DNA of 64,000 nucleotides from positions 17,941,266 to 18,005,265 of the forward strand of contig NC_087166.1 in NCBI RefSeq assembly GCF_035594125.1, read 5' to 3'. Position 1 is the stretch's first letter. Every line of letters starts with the position of its first letter. Of this stretch, positions 1-24,559 are shown piece after piece. The notes below the pieces were generated by a model. It did no database searches. It had not been told where the DNA came from and worked only from the letters and a program-made list of their open reading frames with translations. Source of the stretch: Scylla paramamosain (lineage: Eukaryota; Arthropoda; Malacostraca; Decapoda; Portunidae). A program made the translations under genes and the position numbers.

Positions 1-3235
<3,235 letters not shown>

Positions 3236-5351
3236 GAAGATTCGCAATGAAGTCAATTCACCTCATGGCTTGAGGAGAGGACAAGGAGTTAAGGGAGATA
3301 CAGATGCCAGATGGTGAATAGTTTGAAGTTGATTCCTGAGTTCGATGAAAAGAAGGTGACAGAATGGTTCAGGGGATTTGAGAAGAAAGCTTCAGAATTT
3401 AATCAGCCACAGGAAAGGTGGGTTGGCCTGTTAGCTAATATGTTGAAAGGTAAGGCCTAGGAAGTGTATGAAAGAATGTCAGTTGGGGATTTGGAGGATT
3501 ATGAGAAGTTTAAGACTGACACCTTGAGGGCTTTTAAGCTGCGGCCTGAGGCGTATAGGTTGCACTTCTGCGGAAGGAAGAAAAGGCCCAGTGACTCATA
3601 TCTTGAGTGAGCTCACAATCAGTGAGGGCAGAATGCCCAGAGGCCTGCCTCATTGCTGGGAAGGGTATTGATGAGTCGAAATCAGACTCGTCTTTGAGTC
3701 AGTGTGCTGGGGCTGACCGCAGATTCGCAGAGCCACCGCAAGAAGCACCTGACTCTAGTGAGAGTGTTACTGTGGGTGAGGATGGAATGATGAGTTTGGG
3801 TTGCTTGTTTGATATTTTGCCTCACCCTGCAGACCTCTCGGAAGTGGCACTCAGGCAGAGTTGTCACTTGATGTTGTTCCTGTGGGTGCTGGTACTCAGT
3901 CCGGGCCCCCAGCTAGATGTTTCTGTTGTATCAGGGGTCGCTGCCGAGGACGGGGAGACTCCTGTCTCTGCTGGGGAGGGAGTAGTTTCCTCCCCTGCGG
4001 GGTGCACCAGAAGCGGGGAGCAGGCTGCTCCCCTGCCAGGACCAAGGTGAGGGCCAGACAGGTGGCTCACGTGGTGAGCCACCCATGCTGGCAGCTGCTG
4101 CAACAGCTGTCAGTGTAGTTAAGGAGGGTTCTGTCCCTTGTGTGTGTGCTGCCCAACTACTTGTCAAAGCAGGAGTGGGTGGCAAGAAAGCTGAGGGTTG
4201 GGCAGCGTGTGTTAAGAGCCTGCAGAGAGAGGAGGACAGAGATTTGGAACTCTGTTTAGGTGTGCCATCCACAATTAAGGAGGCACGGGTGCTAGAAGCA
4301 CATAATGACCTGGTGCTTGGTCGTTTTGGAGTCGGGATGACTCAGGAACGTTTAGGGCGGGTTGGTTCGCTGGTCGGGTGTGACCACGTTTGTTTGGTGT
4401 AACCGCGCGGGTCAGGCTGGCAAGCCTGATGGAGGCCTTTCTCAGTTGTGTTATGGCCGTTGTTGTTTCCTCTTGTGTGGAGATTGCTTGTAATGTTGCT
4501 AATCTGTTTCAATCTTCTGGGGTAAGTTATGATGTATCTGACGTGAGTGTTGCGGCGCCGTGTCGAGAGGCTAGCACACGGGAGCAGATGCTTGTACCAG
4601 TGCGGCTGCGGCTGCGGCTGCCCAGTGGCATATTGGCTCATGTTGGAGCCAATGTTGGAGGTTGGCTCATGTTGGAGGTTTGTTTTGTGACGGCCACGTG
4701 TGCACGTTTGGGTTTGGTTTGGGGATGTGTATGTTGCGTTCTGGAAACAAGCAGCTGTCAGCTCACTGTGGTGATACCTGTGTGATCAAGGGGCTGCTGG
4801 GAGAATTGTGGAGTGATTATAGTGTTGGGCCTAACGGTCGGAAGCAGATTTTGATGGTGTCGCACCCGGGAGTAAGTATTTTGTTTTGTTTAGAGCTGCC
4901 CAAGGGAGCCTCTCAGTTTTGCAATGAAGCGACAGTTTTATTTTGCCAATTTTATGGGTGTGGCACGGAGGCTCCACAGAGCCAGGAGTGGGCAAGCGGG
5001 AGTAATGATGTGAGCAATGCAGGCCCAATTGAGAGTTGAGTTTAGCTGGGATGCATTTTGCCTGTCACTGCTGTGATGTAGCCCCTGGAGACTATTTTCC
5101 CTGGTAGGCTCAATATGTGTTGCAAGGAAGCAGGGATGTCATTGTTGCATGGTAACCATGAAGATTGTTCGGTGTGGAAAAGATACAGATGGAGCAGAGC
5201 GTGTAGTGAAGAGTGGAGGAGAAGTCAGAGTTAGCAGAGAAGTGAAGGTAGAGAACAGAGAAGACAACGGAGATGGAGAAGGAAATAATTCAGAGGGAGG
5301 GGCTGGGGACGAGGTTTGGACGCGTCCTGGACACGTAACCTACCGAGTCTG
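3236..5351 (+). pseudogene. Degenerate Ty3/Gypsy gag and following internal region
   Basis: Around 3311-3600 the plus strand encodes a Gag core that matches two other Gag copies in this window (34190-34470 on minus, about 46800-47070 on plus): an acidic start with LIPEFDEKKVTEWF, then LLANMLKGKA, an in-frame stop, EVYERM, and the LRPEAYRL block. Downstream, 3600-5040 remains partly open (frames 3607-4050, 4085-4402, 4390-4785, 4662-5039) and is homologous to 31690-32900 on minus, including the stretch around GCTRSGEQAAPLPG. No RT or integrase was recognised before the LTR at 5352. Together with the flanking LTR pieces this is an internally shortened element, coding capacity lost. Confidence 0.65.
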
Positions 5352-6730
<1,379 letters not shown>

Positions 6731-6756
6731 AGAGTTATATTTGAGTCCTGCACTGA

Positions 6757-13257
<6,501 letters not shown>

Positions 13258-13383
13258 TGTAGACATTCGAAGTTGAAAGTTATAGTACAACCAATCACCA
13301 CCTAGCTTAGCCCCTCCCACCGCTTACCTGGTCCGGCAAAACGAAATATAAAGAGCCTCTTACCGAAAATGACATCACATCAA

Positions 13384-16300
13384 AATATCCTATGCTTCCA
13401 TACTTCAAAACCTGAGAGTGCGATTGCAATGACCACACTTGGCAACAATGTTCTAATCAGACTAAAACTTGCCTCAACTGTAGGAGTGAGTACCGCACCC
13501 CTGCGTACAAATGCCCAAAACGCAAGGGAATTGTCGATCAAAAAAATGCAAGGGAAAACAAAACAACCAAACAAACACCAAAAAAAGTTATGCGACAGAT
13601 GCTTCAATATCGACACCACAAGAACAGCAACCCCTTTATCCCCATCCAAATCCTCCCCCCCCCAAATTTGTGCGAGAATATGATTGCTGAAATCTTGGCT
13701 GCGACAGTGGCCATCGCCGCCGGAGCTGGCACTTTTAATCAGAAACTCAAGGAAACCCCTCCGGTCTAACGACGTCGCTGACATAAACATTCTCTTCTTA
13801 ATCGACACAACTAAGCTCGACTCTTCCTGGACTCTTCCCATATCCTTCTACAACCAGTCAACCTCAACCATCCCCTTCAACACTAGCGCCTTTACAACCA
13901 CCAAACATCACCGTCGCTCCTGAGGCTACCTCTACGAGGTAGAGTAGATAAGGACTCAGAGCACGAGACCTCCACCCATGACGTAGCTCCTGACGAACAC
14001 GTCGAAGAAACAACAGTAACATAAAATGAAAACGACAGTGACCCTGATTCTGACAATCAATCCACATCTCAGTATTACAACACACATGTTTATATGGCAA
14101 ACGCGACTGTCAAGACCTCATGCAGAACAAAGAAGCCCACAGCACTTCACCCACATAAATTCAAAACCACTCGCCTCACTCAACGCGATGACTCGCCTCC
14201 CCGCCCTTCAGCAATCCACACAGCAACACATAAGAAACAACAAACTAAAAGTAAATAACGGAATCACTGAAGATATTACAACATAGCGTTCTACGATGGC
14301 AACCACAAGACACATGCTATCCAGTACATACAGACTACTAAATCCTGACATTCTTCTTCTTAATAGTCATGATGTTAAAGCAAACGAATCCCTAATGATT
14401 TTTGGCTACAAAAGACACACAAAGAACACTACAAACACACACCAACATCACTGCTATTCCCATAAAACACAACACCCGATACAAACTCTGGTGATTTCAT
14501 TTACGATCTTCTCGCCATACAAATCACCACAACCATAGGCAAGATCATCATTGCAACACTTTACCAACCACCCATATGACCGTTCATTCCCATCTGATTT
14601 TTTAGACGCAACTACCCAGTCTGCTTACTTGCTGACTTAAACGCCAATCATCCCACACTAGGACATACCAGCACCACTGGCAGACACATCAATCGTCTCA
14701 TCACAAACAGAACACTGCAACATTTAGGACCTGACTTCCCAATCTATCTTGCACACAACACTGATACTTCACTTAACATTATCCTCACCAATCACAGAAT
14801 ACACCACAACACACCAAACAAGGACCCCTCCCTGCCAGCGACCACATCTCCATCACTCTCACTATCTCCACGAAAGCAATTCAACTTCCTTACTACGTAG
14901 GATAAGTTTCTCACAAGCCAACGGGGAGAACTTCAATAATGAAATCTCTGAAACAATTGCATCTCAACCACCACACACCCCACACACATTTGAGGACATT
15001 GACTCAGGAATACATACATGGCACAACACAATGCACACAGCAATCACTAACAACATACCCTACACTAGACATAAAACACTTCCAGACCCACATCTCAGTC
15101 ATGAAGCACGAACACGAACACTCATACTACAATTCAATGAAATACGACGCTACGCCAACACTCACGGACAGAGTGCAGTACTCTACCATAGATTCTAAAC
15201 ATTACAGGCCAACTTTCGAGACATCCTAATCCACGAATCTGGACAATACTGGAACCAATTTTTGGCAATAACAGCAGCAAATAACAATAAACCCAGAAAA
15301 TTCTTTAGGAAAATAATAGTGATCTTCATTATCTACTTAACATCAACAATGAGAAAGTAGAAATTGACAACGAAAAAGGCAAATATGGGAAAATATTTTT
15401 TCAGGCGAGTACGAGGCTGCAAACGACTAGGCAGACGAACACGACATCTTGGTGAGGGATTATTTAGAACACCACAGATCCTGCTCGAGATCCCAGGAAA
15501 GATCTCCGAGCGAATCCTGAACAGAAGACTGAGACAACCCCTTAAGTACAACAACCTACACTGTCCACACCAACACGGGTTCAGACAGGGTAAGGGCAAT
15601 ACATCCGCCCTCACACATCACAGAACAAATTGCTCAATTCAAAGCAAAGGACAATGTAACATTGTTTTGAGGGACATCTCTAAAGCATTTGACGAAGTCT
15701 AGGACGTTGGACCGAAGTACAAGCTGTTGCATCTCGGTCTTCCTGCCTTACTCCAAAGACTCCTATGTGACTTTCTAGGAAAGTCAGGAAAGCGATCGTA
15801 AAAGCTGGCACAGTCCTCGTTGACAACTTTGACTTTTACTGCAGGGCTCCTCAGAGCAGTGTGGCTGCCCCAGCACTTTCACATTATACACACGCGACAT
15901 ACCCATTTAACTCACAGGCTACAATATAAGCTACGCAGGCGACATAACAAATTGTCTCCTACCGTGGCAAATTAAAAGAAATGCTTCATCTCAAAGCATA
16001 AAGAGAGATCGAGAGTGAACCATTTTCAAAAATTATGGAAAATTAAAACCAATGTTAATAAATTTTAAAAAATTTGACTGGATTCACGAACAGGAAGCGA
16101 CATCATGGTGAATGATGAAAACAATTGATTCACAAACGAAAGAAAAGTTCTTGGTCTCACAATCACACCATATGGTTACACCAGACACATATACATAAAA
16201 AAAAAAAAAAAAACAAGCGAAACAAACACTAAAGAAACTTTACAGATTCTATATTAAAAAAAGAAAAAAAAAACACCAAAACACTTGTTCTTCCAATCTT

Positions 16301-16650
16301 AGATTACCCACTATTATTAACACATACACTTTCACGTACACAGCTTGGTAAACTAAAAAGAACACAAAACAAAGCCCTACATTTGCTACAAATCAACGCT
16401 ATCTTAACACACTTAACACAGATTAGATATACTTAAAGACACACATAAAACCACTAATAATTAGATTCAACAACAGAGGACAAAAAAAGTAAAAAAAAAT
16501 AAAAATAAATAAATTTGACAAACTAGAAATCGACAAGAATCCACACTTTAAAAGACTAAAAGAAAATTAAAACAACATAACCTCTTACAACAAATTCTTC
16601 CCACGTAGCGAAATCCTGAAAACCAGGAAATAATCCTTCACTAATTTCCT
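13384..16650 (+). mobile_element. Jockey-like non-LTR element, family B, degenerate
   Basis: Plus strand. 13384-13683 holds an ORF1 tail with a CxxC-type knuckle: TKTCLNCRSEYRTPAYKCP, followed by KRKGI. 14296-14900 holds an EN domain with ADLNANHPTLGHTS (GDlNA-type), SLNIILTN and SDHISITL motifs. 15480-15700 holds RT fingers and palm: IPGKISERILNRRL, HQHGFRQGKGNTSALTH, LRDISKAFDEV. Near 15920 a YAGD string stands where YADD is expected. 16150 holds the VLGLTITPYG block and 16600 a C-terminal FPRSEILKTRK block. Frames are broken many times (for example stop after FDEV at 15702), so it is an old copy. Clade placement within the Jockey group is uncertain. Confidence 0.8.
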
Positions 16651-16884
16651 TAATATACTCGTATATCTCTAACAGATAAATAAACTGAAATCTAACTCTA
16701 GAAGAAATTAAACTCATCTCATAACTTAACTTTCACACTTAGTTAAGGTCTGACAATTTTGAATTAAGCGTTTATGCGTTGTCCTTTCTGGGGATTCCCT
16801 GACTTGCGGCTCTGCCAAAACTGGTCCAATTATCAGATTAGAGCCTATGTGTCGCTGATAACCTCGCTCCCCATACATCACTTT

Positions 16885-16992
<108 letters not shown>

Positions 16993-17170
16993 TTGTGAAT
17001 TTCCTTTAAATGTAATAGGTTTCCTTTTAGGTATGATATTTTACTTAAACTAAGATGTTATATTTTTATTCTTTAGTATAGTAATGGTGGGTTTCTTTGT
17101 TCGGGTAACAGCTCTTGAGGGGCAAGTAATGCCCCCTATTTGCCTTTTCTTCCAAAAAAAAAAAAAAATT
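16993..17170. other. Short unassigned spacer
   Basis: AT-rich, with a local GGGGCAAGTAATGCCCC hairpin-like string near 17120 and an A run at 17155-17168. No gene seen. Confidence 0.4.
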
Positions 17171-17650
17171 TACTGAGTAAATAAGCTTTTTTTCTCGGCT
17201 GTGGAGGTGACGAGAGCGAGCGGGAGAGATTGACTGTGACTCGGACGAGAAGTGACTGACCTATCGAGACTGACTCGGTGGGGGAACTCTTACCCTTGAG
17301 AGGCAGTAAAGGAGGAGAAAGGTTAAAAATAGAATAGACCGGCTGGCCATGGGCAAACGTGGGATGAATACATGAAATAATGAATGTGTATGTAAATGAT
17401 AATTGTTAAGACTGATACAGTTGGCTTCCCCCACGAAAAATGCGTTCTCGGATTTGAACATAACAATAAAGAGGGCAGCAAGATGCGAGCAATTAACAGA
17501 TAATAAATGACATCAGAGAGAGAGAGTACGGAACGATAACCTTAATAATAATATATAGACACGACCATGTAATATAATACATATGCAACACATATAAGAA
17601 AGTGAAATATACACATATGTACAGGATGTTGAAACTGGATGATTAAACCT
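17171..17650 (-). mobile_element. Ty3/Gypsy group 3, 3' LTR-like region
   Basis: 17203-17365 is similar to 23400-23751 at the other end of the same element: repeated GACTGACT/GACTCGGAC strings, then AGAAAGGTT, AATAGACCGGCTGGCCATGGGC-like sequence (ATAGACGGGTTGGCCATGGG at the other end) and GGGAT. Its position just beyond the integrase end suggests LTRs. The exact ends were not determined. Confidence 0.55.
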
Positions 17651-20600
17651 TAGAGTGGGAACGAAGTTTGTCTGTAAGAAGAAGGCGTGTGTGTGGTTAA
17701 GCTTGATTCGTTGGGGGGACTGTTAAAGCAGAAGTTAATGATATCTGATATGCACACTCATCATCAAATCCTCTGTTCACATGCTTCAAATGATCGACGA
17801 TGCAGTGAGGCGATCATGAATGATCGCCTGAAAATCGCAGAGACGACATTTGACGTAGTCATGCATGTTGTAGACAGGACGCGTCGCGCTGTAAAGAAAT
17901 TCATATGGAAGAAGCTTGTCGATACTAAACAGAACGAAATGTGGAGATTCTTTGATAATGGAGTGGATTGCTGAGTTGATAGAGCAGGCTATCTAAGGAA
18001 ACCATTCGTCCCACGAGTGCTTCGCTTCTGTTATGCAACACGTCAAGGATACGTTTGTTACAACGTTCTACTTTGCCGTTTGAACTGGCTGAGTGAGGAA
18101 CAATGTTACATTTTTTTTTTTTTTTAAGAAATTCTTTACAAATCTTCTATAAGACAGAGTTATTAAATCCAGCGCCATTGTCAGATAAGATGTTGTCAAT
18201 GATCACGCGACCAACAAAAGTTGCAGTTTTGTCCTTGAGAGCAACAGGAATGGTGAAACGAGTGAAACTATCCACACAAGCTAGAAGATACTGATAACTG
18301 GTCTCTGAAAGTGGAAGTTTGAGCAATTCAACAGAGAATCAAAGAGCGAAAGCGATGGGGTATGGAAACGATTTGTGGTCGTGAGCGTTGTGCTGAAAGA
18401 TACCTATCCTCTTAGCCGGGTAGAAATATGATCATTTTGTTTGTGCTAGGCATCTGTCCCGACCTGGATGTCCTGCGTGGGGTGAATCATGAACGAGGTA
18501 AAGTATGGTACTCAGTAACGACTGGGGTATCACGAGCTGAGATAAACGCTCACTAGAATTGTCAGTAGGGACATTACGAGTACTCGACTTATACAAGAGA
18601 TCGTCTTGCATGAAAAAACTTATCAGCACTCATTGCAACTTAAAAAGATATGTTTCATCACCAGATTCGAGGTAATAAGCAACACTATAACAGAACGCAT
18701 CTGAATGTTGATGTTTCCTTATTTCATCCATGGTTAGCATGGCAGTATTCTCTGTGATGGCGAAGATAGCGGCAACATTGCGTGATAGTGCGTCTGCCGC
18801 TACTAATTTTGTTTTGCCGAGAATATATGAAAATGTAGGATTAATTTCTTGAATCATGAGATGGCAGCGAGAAAATTGATCTGTGAAGTTGTTGCCTTTC
18901 AAGGTCTCTGTGACAGCACAATGATCAATGTGGACATGCATGTTATAGCCTAAGATGAGTTCACGGAAATGACGTAACGCCCAGATCACGGTGAGACTTT
19001 CACGCTTTGTGACGTCATAATTTTACTCTACCTTGTTGAGAAGTCTGCTAGCATACGCTAATACACAATGTTGACAATGTTAATCTTTTTGCATGAGAAT
19101 AGCACGGATTCCAAAGCCAGAAGCGTCAGTGTATAAGATTAAATCTTTCTCGAAGTTAGAAAAATCAAGGACTGGTGCTTGAAACAAGGCAGTTTTGAGA
19201 AGAAGGCATTTTGTCCCTTTTCAGACCAAATGAATGCAACTATTTTTTTTTATTTATTTATTTTTTTTTTTTTAGCGAATGAGAGGCTGAGTGATAAGGC
19301 TGAAATTTTTCATGAACTGGCGATAAAATCCTGCATGATCGATGAATTGCCTAATCTGATTGATATTAGTAAGAAATTAGTGAGAAATTTTTCACAACAT
19401 TTACCTGGTCATTTAATGTGTTAATACCATCTCTGTCGACTTTGTGGTCAAGGAATTTGACTTCCTGTTGGAGAAACAAGCATTTGCTGAGTTTGATCTT
19501 TAAGCCAACAGTTTGAAAGCGTGACAAAACGAAAGACAGTGTGTGAAAATGGTCCTGTAGAGACTTTGATGCAATGATAACGTCATCAAGGAAGCAGAAC
19601 ATACTTTTACCGATGAGATCTGAGAGAACAGAATTCATCAGTCTATGAAACGTTAAAGGCGAGTTACGTAGACCGTGAGCCATGCGTTTGAACATGAATT
19701 GACTAGAGAAGGTAGTGAAGGCAGTGTATGGCCGTAAAGTTTCTTCTAGTTCTACTTGGAAGAATCCTGAGTGTAAATCTAGGGTGAAAAAAACAGCATT
19801 TGAAACACCGAGAGACTGAAGATCACCTAACCTCAGCATTAGAGAACGGTCAGGAATGGTACATGCGTTTAGTTCTCTGAAGTCGACAACGACACGCCAA
19901 TCGCCTTGTTTCTTTGGAACGAGTAATAAGGGAGCTTTATGAGGTGAACAGGAAGGTTCCACTACATCCACTACATGGAGTAACATAACTCACTCAGCGT
20001 CATCATACAGAACAAGACGGCTGTGTGGCACCCTGTAGCTGGGAGTGTAAGATAGTCTGGACCCAGGCGTCAGATGGATAGAGTGGGTGATGACGTCTGT
20101 GTGGCCTAGAGGTTCACCAGGGAGCGAGACAACATTCCTGAAAGAATTTAGAAGAGTGAGTAATTCTTGTTGAAATTCTGGGAAATCAAGTACAGAAAAA
20201 AGTAAATCATCCAAGATTACAACTTTCTCAGAGTAAGGCAGTGCTTCTGCGAGTAGCACACCTACTTTCAGCTTGACAAGCGTTCATGTGACATTTTTCA
20301 GCTTGATTTTGCAGAATATTTTGTCATCGATTGCGGTAAAAAACGGATTCTAACTCAACACCTTTGCATGGAGATTGTCGTGCATAACAGAGGATATCAG
20401 TGCCTAATACAGCATATTTAACCTTAGTGTTTACAACATATAAAGTACATTCAGATAACGTTACCGGATCTGCTAGCAAAATGTGTTTATAAGGAGCTAC
20501 ACCATTGTCTGATTGAGAATGAGGCTGTAATACAGGCAAAATAGATGATATAACACAAGAATCCGGTGTAGATAACATCTGATCGCTATTAGAAGGAAGA
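17651..20600 (-). pseudogene. Ty3/Gypsy group 3 pol remnant (RT, RNase H, integrase)
   Basis: Minus strand. The RT N-terminal approach (THSIHLTPGSRLSYTPSYRV) is at ~20040-20100. RT proper, 19366-19986, has LLVPKKQGDWRVVVDFRELN, FFTLDLHSGFFQVEL, and the active-site FLDDVIIAS (usual form YLDD). RNase H at about 19150-18780 has YTDASGFG, then ALRHFRELILGY and ADALSRN. The integrase zinc region HDSPHAGHPGR is at ~18450; core residues are ACVDSFTRF (first D, ~18270), LSDNGAGFNN (second D, ~18175) and SSNGKVERCNKR (E, ~18070), and the C-terminal tail extends to about 17650. Several stops and frameshifts and a T-rich insertion at 19240-19273 show it is dead. Confidence 0.85.
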
Positions 20601-22020
20601 GTTGCAACAGATCTTACTACACCAGAAAGAGAGGAAGTATCAGAGGGAAGAACAGTAGGATTATAAGTATTCCCTTGAGCGATTTCATTGATGGCAGGGG
20701 AAAAAAAAAAACAATGTCATATTTGCACATGATGCTGAAACCTATGAGAAGATCAGCACTGAAAGATACATTTGATACAATACAGAAATAGTCACATATG
20801 TATGGTTCCTGGGGATATACAGACAATGATATTAATATCAGGAGGTAAAACAGTGATGTTATTCTGAGAAGAGGAAGAGAGTCGCCTAACCGGAGCACCC
20901 GTGTCAAAGAAAACTTTGTATGATGCAGAGTGACACGTAACATCTGTGATAATGCCATTGAATAATGTAGCATAGCTAATATTAATTGAAGGAAGTGTTG
21001 AGTTAGGAGGATGAGTGAAGCATACCTTGTGTTTTGTACGATGTTTAGGTACATAAGAAGGTGAAGATTTGAGGATGGATGATGACGTTATGATGGACTG
21101 GTCAGAAAAGATCACGAAGAGTTTTCCGACGATGATTGTGGAGCCTGAGACTGTGCATGATAATTCCTTGCAGGAAATGACTTACCCCTTTGTGGAAGGA
21201 ACAGAATATTTCAGGATTGAAAAAGTGTCTTCCTGAGGAATGAAGAACAACCCTACACATGATCAGGCACCTTGCAACGGTTGCAGGTGACATTTCTTGA
21301 TCTCGATTTCGATCGATTGTACTGATATCGAGATGAAGGGAATGTGCGTCTAATGTAACATGCACGAGAAGGAGAAGAAGAATGGGAAGGTGGGTGATGA
21401 AGAGAGGTCAATGAGTCAAATGAAGAGGCACCAAGTACCTGGACAGGATCAGAGGTGTGTATAGGTCGATTATCAGATATGACTTTCCAGACATCATATA
21501 TGTAATCTGATTTCAGGAATTCGATGTTACTTGCAACCTGGAAATTGGGAGCATCAATGAAGTGGTGAACAAGATATAAGCTATGAGCCCCTTTAACTCA
21601 TCTTTTGATTGTGAAAACCACTTTGAGTCTTGGAGTTGAGCGACCAGGGAGGGGAAGCAATGTTTTGGAGAGTATGAAAAGAGAAGAGGCTCTAAGGTTG
21701 GAATGACTCTGGTAATTATTTCTGAGATGAGTGGTAAAGTCGTCAAAGGTAGTGAGAGAAGCAAATTTATCAGATTTCACCAACAGGCTAGCGAGATTCG
21801 AAGGCTAGTGACAGATACGTGATTTTAAAAAGGATATTTTTCCTTATCAGATGTGGCTGCACTCCGAGTGCATTCCTCCTCATTTTTTTTAAATAAATTG
21901 ATGAACAGTCTCTTTGCCAGCACCAGAAAAAAAATAAAATAGGAAGGTGATGAGATTCGTATATGAAGGTGATATGAAGAGTAGCGGTGGTTTCAGTAGA
22001 CATTGTGGCAGGTAATGTGA
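20601..22020 (-). pseudogene. Ty3/Gypsy group 3 gag-protease remnant
   Basis: Minus strand. An aspartic protease-like segment (frame 20792-21115) has FFDTGAPV at about 20891-20908, the D-T-G active site. Upstream near 21260-21300 a knuckle-like CNRCKVPDHV is followed by an in-frame stop and then Cys, a broken CCHC zinc finger. Frames 21513-21783 look like Gag (FTTHLRNNYQSHSNLRASSLF). A start near 22002 (MSTETTATLH) may be the Gag start. Family assignment depends on the RT downstream. Confidence 0.65.
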
Positions 22021-22717
22021 GTATGTTTGCAGAAACAGAAACAGAAACAGAAAACCAAGGAACAATAGGCACAGAAATTTAAAACACCAAGACTAGCACA
22101 CAATATGATAACACTGAAGAGCACACAATATGATAACACAGAATAGTACACAATATGAAAACATATACAACAACGAATAATAATGAAAGACAGAAGAGAA
22201 GGATATAAACATTGACAGGCAGACAGACAGACAGAGATAAAGAGACAGATAGGCACCACTTAATAGCAGAAGAAGGAAGAGTGGAAAGACAAGAATAATC
22301 TGAATCAGATTAGATACTTAAATGTTGCCGAGGAAGTGACAGCAGATGACTGGAGGAACACGGCTGGGCAGACGTGGGGAGAGTGACCTTGGACGGGTCC
22401 GGGCAGTGAGAAATGATAGCTGTGAGTAGAGCATCCCAGGAAGATGACCGATGAGGCCTGGGGTGAGCACTGGTGGAGTGGGTGGGGGTGGCTCTGGGAA
22501 AGAGCAAAGGCCGTGAGCACTGGGGTAGCTCGGGGAAGGAGCCAAGGGACATCCACACTTCAGGAAGGAAGCAGGAACGACGACCAGCGAAGAGGAGCGG
22601 TGACGTGACCAGGAGCAGGCGGCAACAGGTGTGGCGGCACTCTGGTGTGGCCACAGGGGCGGGTCACGTGCGGTGATGAGCAGGGAGCGACCGGGAGAGG
22701 GGCACGTGGGAGCAGCC

Positions 22718-22777
<60 letters not shown>

Positions 22778-22790
22778 ACGTGGGTGTATG
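22021..22790 (-). other. GC-rich region between Gypsy group 3 gag and its 5' LTR
   Basis: No recognised protein. Long open frames here are due to higher GC and to the (GA)n tract at 22723-22776; none shows a domain. A CAGAAACAGAAACAGAAACAG repeat sits at 22031. Position suggests leader sequence of the element or inserted unique DNA. Confidence 0.4.
22723..22776. repeat. (GA)n microsatellite
   Basis: About 54 bp of GA. Confidence 0.96.
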
Positions 22791-23854
<1,064 letters not shown>

Positions 23855-23859
23855 GGCTC

Positions 23860-24286
23860 TGTAACCTAGTGTGGGACACAAATATGACGAATCCAGGCAG
23901 CTATCCAGGTTCAAAAGGTCATCATCCTGTTTATCTCACCAACAGGAAAGGGAGTATAACAAATACCTTAATCCCCCAAGTCTGAGAAGGAACTAATTAG
24001 TCACGTAGTAGGGAGCAAAGGCAGTACAGACAACACACAAAATAAGGTATACTACCCCGTTGGACGCCCACAGTAAAGAAAAAAAAAGTCCATTAAGAGT
24101 ATTATACTCTCTAGCTAGAGAACAGTCCATCTAATACAATTATCTAAAATACAGATTGCGACATTCGAACACTGATGGAAAACTAGACAGCTATAATCTA
24201 TAAGAATATCATAAGGTCCTCTAATTCCAAATGCTCACAGGTACGAGCTCTGTGCATCAGCTGCATTTAACAACACGCGACACTCT

Positions 24287-24330
<44 letters not shown>

Positions 24331-24500
24331 CAAAAAAAAAAAAAAAGACAACCCACAACAATACATTGCGCTTCAGTAAAAAAGGGGGACAGAGAACAGA
24401 TTTCTGCTCCCGTTAGTACGCTGTATAAGGACACAATGAACGTCAGGACAAACTTAGTTCTGCACGTGGAGTCACCACTCACATACAGCAGGAATAACGA
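23860..24500 (-). mobile_element. Ty3/Gypsy LTR and leader (group 2)
   Basis: Resembles 35080-35695: the leader TGTGTCCCACACTAGG (minus) near 23875, then AAAGGGAGTATAACA, ACCCCGTTGGACG, and CTCTCTAGCTAGAGAACAGTCC, which pairs with GCTAGAGAACATCC near 35358. A (CA)n tract lies at 24289-24328, followed by an A run. No internal coding region accompanies it, so it is a solo or truncated LTR. Confidence 0.6.
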
Positions 24501-24559
24501 GCTACTGGGCAACTCAGTGTTGAGAACAGTTGGAAATATACAGCAAAGAGTATAACAGA

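Noticed and set aside
3607..5039. Host genes on the plus strand
   Set aside because: The region lies between Gypsy gag and an LTR and is shared with 31690-32900 on minus, so it belongs to the retroelement.
17109..17145. Bacterial-type terminator hairpin (GGGGCAAGTAATGCCCC)
   Set aside because: Eukaryotic repeat-rich context and no gene upstream; treated as chance.
22310..22779. Overlapping 80-150-residue frames on both strands rich in Ser, Pro and Leu
   Set aside because: GC-rich sequence plus a GA/TC tract gives chance open frames; no domain or homology was recognised in any of them.
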